From: Cheiracanthium punctorium
Lineage: Eukaryota > Arthropoda > Arachnida > Araneae > Cheiracanthiidae
Length of the DNA stretch: 64,000 nucleotides
Reading direction: 5' to 3'
Assembly: GCA_038373885.1 (NCBI GenBank)
Contig: JAWZYV010011614.1
Span: 143,501 to 207,500 of the forward strand
Shown here: positions 57,434-64,000 of the stretch, in pieces
Position numbering within the stretch: the first letter of the stretch is position 1
Layout of the letters: every line of letters begins with the position of its first letter
Notes under the pieces: model-generated
The model's database searches: none
Told to the model about the DNA's origin: nothing
Seen by the model: only the letters and a program-made list of their open reading frames with translations
Program-made: the position numbers and the translations under genes

Positions 57434-59299
57434 GTATTAGCACTTTTAAGGATCAAGATATTTTACATCCTTAGGTATTTTGCGGCCCGTTGCGTTGTTG
57501 AAAAGTGATCCTGATTTCTTTAACTACGTCTGCCTAACGACATTGAGTTGCCCTAACCTAAATCTGTCGATGTATAACAACACATGTAAAAATGTAAATT
57601 TTTATAAATAGATAAACTAATTCAAATTATCTCTGAAATTTTCAACACACTGAGAAAGAAAAACAGTTGAATAGTTTTGAATTTTATATCACCCCTATTT
57701 AAATGTATTGGCAGAATTGCAAAATTGCAAATTCTCTGCTCTTCTGTAATGATTGATGTACTATCTCTTCATGCTCTGGCTTGCACTATCCTGAGCTCGT
57801 CCTTTGAAGCATACGTAAATTGTCTATTGAACGATTTCAAACATCATTGGTTCTGAGTTCTCACAAACGTTTTGTTAGGTTAAAAAAGGTATTTGTTGAA
57901 TCAATTTGGGTGAATCAAATAAATTTTTGTTAAATAAACAAAACAAAGCTACCAAACTATTTGACTAAACAAGTTTTGTTAAATTCAACAAAACACTTTT
58001 TAGCATGAATAGTTTTGTTTGTTAAGGATTAGATATATAGGATAATTTGCATTAAAATAGTTAACAATCAATAATTGCCTAATAGTGTTAAAAGCATATG
58101 AAGTATATAAATTTAAGCCACAGGTTCGAATTACTTGTTTGCGATTGTATTTGACTCATTAAAAATTTCCACTAATTCTATTTTAAAACAATGCATTAAT
58201 GCATTTTCTTGTTTTTTAGAAAACAAGAATAAAAAAGTGAACATAAAATTGCTTAATAAACGTTTCGCTATGCAATATTTCACTCTGTCGAAAGAAATCT
58301 AAGCTGGTTTCAAAGAACAAAGACCTTAGAAATGCTGAACGAAGAAAAATGAAAAAAAAAGTGGAACAAAATAATAACAATTGGTTCTGAATCATTTTTA
58401 ATTGCATTTGAAAGCGTTATTTCTTTTGGAAACGAGAAAACAGTACTTTAAATTCTTTTTATAACATCTTTTCTCATTTAACAATGGTTTTGTCTTTGAA
58501 AGGGAACTGCAGTTGCACATAAGGTTTGAGGCCCGAAAAAGAAAAAAAAAAGTGTTTTGAAAACTGTGAAAATTACTAAAAAACGTAAAATAGTGGTAGA
58601 AAACAAGATTATGCATTTATTATGTAATTATACGGTTTTAAATTTTCGGCAAAAATAAAAGGATTTTGTGAGTTAACGTATTTTGATTATGAGTACACCA
58701 TGCAAATACTCGAATATTTGTATCCAGATATCCCTGTTTAAAACATTTTGAACACTATTATGGAAAAACTTTATTGTTATTGTTAATTTTAGTTTTTCTT
58801 AAATTAAAGATACTTTTAATTAATGATCCTTTAATTGTATTATTTGGCTAAATTAACTATACTATTGGTGAACGTTTGAAATTATTTACAATGATATGTA
58901 GATAATTACAAGTATTTAATAGCTATGTTGAGTTATTAGTAAAATAAATGTAAATGGTAATGATAAGATGCTCCGTCGACGATATTTTAGAATGACATTT
59001 ATCGTAATCGTTTTAAATCGTTACAGTTTAAAATAAGAAAAATACAAGCATTCACGTCATCATCAATGGAAGTTTTTTTGCAAGTTATTTCTTTCCGATA
59101 GAAGCATCACATTAGCGTTAAAAACAATGAAGAACTTCGTAAATAATACACACGAAGAAAATATTGTTATAATTTTATAAATGATGTTTCACGAAGGACC
59201 TCGAACTTTGGAAATAAATAACTCAAAAGCGATGATTGAAAGAGGCATGAAACCAGTGGTATGTTTATCAAAAAAGCCTTAAGAATTTGATACAGAATC
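57434..59299. other. AT-rich DNA, no gene seen
   Basis: Contains a stretch with repeated AACAAA / TTTGTTAAA motifs (57890-58020). Nothing else is recognised. Confidence 0.5.
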
Positions 59300-59994
59300 C
59301 ACACAATTTTAGTTACGAATTGCGCTGATATATGTCGCTGCGTGGTAACACGGATCTAAGGAAATCCTAATTTGTCGCATACATGACAGCTCCATTGCAC
59401 AAAGCTTACCATCTGGGCTGCAATCTCTTGCAAAGGTGTCATTAGACAACTTTTCTTTCGAGAAACGATAATGATTATATATATTGCGCTTTTGAAACAT
59501 TTGACGCAACACAACAACTGTTTCGTGATCGACCGGGTACGATGTGATTTATGCAAGATGGGGCTCACCCACACCGTACGCTAGACGTTTTTGGCTTTCT
59601 AGACAAATAATTTGATGACAGATTTATTGCGCTGAACAGCTGGACAGTTATGAGAAAAGGCATGAATTGACTTCCACATTCTCCCGCTCTCACCCCCTTT
59701 CCCAACCCCCGGAAATTTGTCCAGGCTACGGACCTAGTGTGTTGTGCGGGAGATGCGCATATTAAATCGATTTTGATGTGATTGTTCTTGGCGTCTGAGC
59801 TCTCTTTGTGGCATCTGTATTGACGCTTATAGCGCCATCTTTCCGTGAAATTTGTAACTAAAATTTTGTGTTTTCAGTATCAAATTCTTACTGTTTTTTT
59901 TAATCAACATACCACTTGTTTCCTGCTTCTATCTATCTCTTTCTTGGGTCATTCATTTTGCAAAGCTAGGAGTTCTTCTTGAAACACTCTGTAT
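59300..59994 (+). pseudogene. mariner-type transposase remnant
   Basis: About 59407-59465 reads IWAAISCKGVIRQLFFRE. After shifts, about 59548-59600 reads FMQDGAHPHRTLDVFGFLD, holding the second catalytic Asp of IS630/mariner transposases. FDDRFIAL and, after a TGA replacing Trp, LPHSPALTP follow. ACACTCTGTA at about 59984-59994 may be the right end. Several stops and frameshifts; the N-terminal HTH is not found. Confidence 0.7.
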
Positions 59995-60077
59995 TTTATT
60001 TTGACATAGGATTACGATCCTCCATAACAGTCCTCGAAACAAAGAAAACGACAAAAAAAAGTCATTTCGACGTAATC

Positions 60078-60131
60078 GTTAGTTTAAATATTACTCCGTT
60101 AGTTTAAATATTACTCCGTTAGTTTAAATAT
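60078..60131 (+). repeat. 21-bp tandem repeat, about 2.6 copies
   Basis: GTTAGTTTAAATATTACTCC repeats head to tail. Confidence 0.9.
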
Positions 60132-61436
60132 TTATACGTATGAAAATTATATGATATAACAATGAAGTGACTCAACTACCCCGTGTTTATTTCATGGCAG
60201 TACTAATTATGATTTCATAGACTGATAAAGTTTGCCACGAAATTTAAGTTATAATCGCAATCTGTGTGATTCTGAATAGCTTCTCGAGATTGCACAGTTT
60301 GACATTTTTAACGAGATGGACAATTTAAATAAGAAACGGTTTATCAGATGATTTGTTGCTATAACATGGATTAAAACACAATATAATATTTCGTATTAGA
60401 TGTATTTGTTACAATCTTTTTACAAAAGGCGCCTTGCAACTAAACTAAACGATACGTTATCCTACGTTAACAGATCCCCGTGGTAGTTTAAAACGATGAA
60501 CAACTTAAGTTGTTTTTGTATTACTATTAAATGGTATTTACAAAGTTCTTTATTAAATTTAAACTTTAAGCATCAGGAGCGTTCTTATAGTTTGCATTAG
60601 TAGCCGAGTGGTTTTGTACATTATTTAAATTGGAAAATCTTCTTGTAAAATTAGACAGGATCTTCAAAATTTTGGTTCATTACTTGGGGTAGCAGAACAT
60701 GCATATGTTTTGGATTTGCTAAAATTCTAATTTTTTTTTTCAAAATTTCCTGAAAATGTTATAATATTTCAAGAATTATCCTTTATTTCCCTCAAAATTT
60801 AAAAGGACTTTAGTCGAGTGTTTTAAGTACCAGGACATTTTGGGAGAGTTTTTTAATAGCTTTGAATTTTAGGAAACCTAAAAATACCATACCACTTTAA
60901 AATCAAGACTAGCTCACAACTAAACGGTAAAGCTAATAACTTATTTAATTTGCAGTGAAAGTTCAAAGAAACTGATATATCTGTTTTTATTGAAGGTTTG
61001 AGATTTTCTTTCTTTGATTAACTTACATAAGATTTAAAAGTAATTAGTAACTCCATATATTTAAACTAAATGAAGGAAAAGGGACAGAAAATGAAACGAA
61101 TACACAGTGTTTGTTTTGAATTAAATTAAATGATAATTATTAATGATATTAATGTACATTTTTGAGCAGGTGATCGAGTTAATAAAAATTTTCCGGTCAT
61201 CAGGTGTTTGACTGTTAACCATCGTTGTTCCGATTTAGGAAGAGTGGTTAGTCAGAGGAAAAAAATACGGAAGTTCGGAGGGTATTTATGAATTACTTAA
61301 TTTTTCCAGCTATCTGATGATGATTGGTTAGTGGCTTTTTAAACATGGAAAGTTAGTGTACAGTCAATTATATAGGGAGCAAAAGAGGACTGTTTGGAGC
61401 ATACACAGAGATGAGAATGCAATTTGCCAAATTTAT
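60132..61436. other. AT-rich DNA, no gene seen
   Basis: Nothing recognised. Confidence 0.5.
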
Positions 61437-62227
61437 TTAACCCTTTAACGCGCAGTGATCCCGCTCTGGGAACACCAAACTCTGACGTTTTGACTGTTGC
61501 CAGTCACGAAGAATAGATTTGATTTCTATAAAAATAGTTGCGGGTGATATAGCTCCACGAGAATTCTTTACTTTTTAGCACGTCACTTCCCGTAAACCAA
61601 TTGTCACGATTCTTTTTAACAGCACTGACATCTGCTGAAAAATGGAAGAATACGAGAACAGCTGGATAGATTGAAAAATCACTCAAAATACTGGTGTTAA
61701 ACGTAATTAAAAGTAATTAAAAAACTTTGTAAAAAAACACACATAAGAAGTAATAGGTAAGAGGATACGCACGTTTCGTTCAAAAATTGTTGTGAACTTC
61801 ATCAGTCCAAGCCCTTCGTCGTAAAGAACCGTGTGTGTAAAGAATCGTGTGTTCAGTTCCCTGTGTTCTTTACGACGAAGGGCTTGGACTGATGAAGTTC
61901 AAAACAATTTTTGAACGAAACGTGCGTATCCTCTTACTTCTTATGGATGTTTTTTTACAAAGTTTTTTAATTACTTTAGCTGGATAGATTGCCCAATGCT
62001 GAAAAAAGGGCAGCCGTTGCCATCGCTCGACTTAACTACCAGCAAGATGGCGGACGATCGACACGTTCATTGCATGCCACAGATCTAGAGACCCTTTTAT
62101 GACGACAGCTGGCTGTGCACGCGATGAACGCTTCGATCGTCCGCCATCTTGCTGGTAGTTAAGTCGAGCGATGGCAACGGCTGCCCTTTTTTCAGCATTG
62201 GGAAAGGGTTGCGCCTCAAAGGGTTAC
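61437..62227 (-). mobile_element. piggyBac-like foldback MITE interrupted by a nested foldback
   Basis: TTAA at 61437-61440 and TTAC at 62224-62227 (one mutation). The tail end comes first (CCCTTTAACGCGCAGTG). The other end is GCGCCTCAAAGGG. Both arms are present with a shortened centre. A 304-bp insert splits the tail from the arms. Confidence 0.85.
61674..61977. mobile_element. Foldback insertion with 14-bp target duplication
   Basis: AGCTGGATAGATTG is present at 61660-61673 and 61978-61991. The other MITE copy at 2950 has the corresponding site only once. The insert has two arms of about 115 bp (61710-61829 and 61865-61977) that pair almost fully, plus about 36 unpaired bases on the left. 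Shared blocks include AACTTTGTAAAAAAAC and GACTGATGAAGTTC. No coding capacity. Confidence 0.8.
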
Positions 62228-62476
62228 ATATTCATTGAACGGGGTATGATTAGAGAAAAAGATGAGAAGGTTACGATGAATAAGACAAATATACCTTGAG
62301 ACTTTCGGGGAGAATAGGTGTGTAAAGCCTAAGGGGAGAATAGGTGTGTAAGTACTGCCCTTAAGACAAACATTCCATTCTTCCGACAATCACCAGATTT
62401 TACAATGGATATAAACCCACACGAATAATGAAAATGCACAAAAAAACGTAATATTTTTCAAAATGCCTGTCAAAAG

Positions 62477-62690
62477 TTTTTTTTAATAGCGGGTGGCACT
62501 TGCCGGTTAGGCTTTCGTCAAAACTACGGCAGAAGGTATTGGCCATTCTATTATGCGGACACCTAATGGGCGGCCAACATTACCCTATGAAGGGAGGGAC
62601 GAACTAACACCCAAGCCCAAGCCGAAGATCGAGCCCGGTTCCAAGGCTTGATAGAATGGTCCTGTAGCCACTACACCACTTAGGCTGTTC
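62477..62690 (-). mobile_element. tRNA-headed SINE, second copy
   Basis: Minus strand: TGGTGTAGTGGCTACAGG (62661-62678, box A-like), GGGCTCGATC (box B-like), body GGCCGCCCATTAGGTG, and an A tail at the left. GTCAAAAG flanks both ends (62469-62476, 62691-62698). Same family as 39325-39538. Confidence 0.75.
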
Positions 62691-62698
62691 GTCAAAAG

Positions 62699-64000
62699 CT
62701 GAAGTGCGCAAAGAAATTCAGAAAGTTGAACCTTCAATACATCGTTAAAAATTTATTGCTCGAAATAAAAAAAAAGTCGAAGAAGTCTATGGTTTATCAC
62801 TGGCGTAGTTCGACTTGTTAAAAGATATCGAGTCTACCTCCTTCCATGCCCGAATCTTTTATGTAGTTTGCTTATTTTAATTTTGTTTGCACTGCACAAT
62901 GGCACTTTGTTTTTCAAACAACTGTCTTACACTGGATGAATGGTTGGAAGCCAAACTGAAACAAAACCATTAAAAGGGAATGCACAAGTAGTTAATAAAT
63001 AAAGTGAAAAAAGACTATATTCTATAATTTAAAAAATAATTAAAAATAAAAATAATGAAATATTAATATTGTAAAAATATGATAACTGTAATGGGAGATG
63101 ACATTTTCTAAACTGAAACAACAGTACTTCAGCTGTTTCCTTTTGGATTCAATAAGTTCGCAAATTTTAACAAAATTTTACTTACGAAAAGTTTTTTTCT
63201 GGTCGAAGATGTTCTTTTAAAAATCATGCAGTGTTTAAACAGGTTTATAAATAAACAAACTGATGAAATGAAAATGAACTGAATGAAATATTGAATAACT
63301 GACAGATATATAAAAAGTAATTTGATCTTTCTATCTTGCGATTAAAAAAATGATAAGTTGTAAAAGTGGCCATATGCTGGAGATTAATTTAAACTTTATC
63401 TAGGTTTTTCTTATAAATAAAATTAATGCTTTTCAAAGTTTTTAGTAGTGAAATTACTGAAAATAAATATCGCTTTGAATTTAAAATTTGCGTTAATGTA
63501 CAGTAAAGTTTTTTATGGGGATTTCCCCCTTTAAAATTAATTTTTTACAAGTAGTAAAAAATTGTCTTTCTTTTTCACAAAATAGAAAAAAAACTTTTTA
63601 TCTGATCATGTAAAAGTCTTTGCTTGCATCCCGGAAAAAAATTTGTAGTTTATTCCCCCAAAGTTTAGGCAATCTGTTTACTGCAATGGGCTTTTAAAAA
63701 ATGTTTTTTAACGCTGTGATGTAATTTTACTCTGATACTTTCTAAAAAAATGTATTAAAAATGGATAGAAGCGCACGCCTTCTTTTCTCAAGAGAAAAAT
63801 TAATTGTTTATTAAAAAGTGTGCCTTTATTTTAGTTTCTATGCACACAATTTTAGGAACAAAATATTGAATAAATAAAAACTGTCTTTAAAAAATCGGAA
63901 AAAGAAAAACATTATAGCTGAGTACCATCAGAGTTATGAGATTTTACAAAGTTTCATTTCAATTGGACTACTAAAATTCGAAAAAATTAAATTAAATTTT
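62699..64000. other. AT-rich DNA, no gene seen
   Basis: Nothing recognised up to the window end. Confidence 0.5.

Noticed and set aside
62620..62690. Functional tRNA gene
   Set aside because: Box A and B resemble tRNA but no full cloverleaf is evident, and the segment heads a SINE present twice.

Overview
The window looks like AT-rich, gene-poor nuclear DNA from an animal, most likely an arthropod. An arachnid is my guess, but only from the style of the repeats. I found no host protein-coding gene, functional tRNA or rRNA, CRISPR array, operon or bacterial signal. The open reading frames on both strands are short (longest 174 codons). Those that carry recognisable protein similarity are broken transposase or integrase remnants.

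Most of the explicable sequence is mobile DNA, and nearly every class is short, non-autonomous or broken. (1) A GC-rich foldback MITE family with TTAA target sites and CCCTTT ends occurs at 2950-3391, 8561-8717, 33141-33655, 40440-40937 and 61437-62227, with a diverged relative at 40934-41425. A second TTAA family is at 47621-47904. (2) Small hAT-type elements with 8-bp target duplications lie at 11323-11642, 23412-23586, 31573-31776, 34351-34891, 46358-46550 and 49065-49238. A 3-kb hAT-like element with a decayed transposase (53579-56596) sits inside another inverted-repeat element (53473-57433). (3) Tc1/mariner/pogo remnants lie at 5950-6420, 21870-22543, 29663-31068 and 59300-59994. (4) SINEs have either a 5S-rRNA-like head (23108-23640, 51424-51720) or tRNA-like heads (39325-39538, 62477-62690, 43540-43815). 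Some of them share a 3' body and tail despite different heads. (5) Two elements with AGCACA-containing terminal repeats (4903-5758, 13491-15105) have interiors built from amplified short motifs.

Under this layer is an older pattern. A non-coding module of about 300-500 bp recurs up to nine times on both strands (about 1, 7.2, 17.3, 20.2, 25.8, 32.5(-), 48.4, 49.9 and 52.1 kb). It has an ordered series of conserved blocks, a purine-rich left flank, a CG-bearing core and a pyrimidine-rich right flank. Further diverged non-coding duplicates pair 28.96 with 39.77 kb, 44.1 with 45.5 kb, and 11.66 with 17.03 kb. No terminal repeats were found on the module. It could be an ancient repeat, a decayed tandem array, or duplicated regulatory or ncRNA DNA. 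This is the most interesting unexplained signal here.

Several intervals (60-1800, 9310-11314, 17560-20170, 34900-36480, 57440-59300, 60132-61436, 62700-64000) are AT-rich DNA in which I see nothing beyond simple sequence. All alignments were done by eye; no database search was run.
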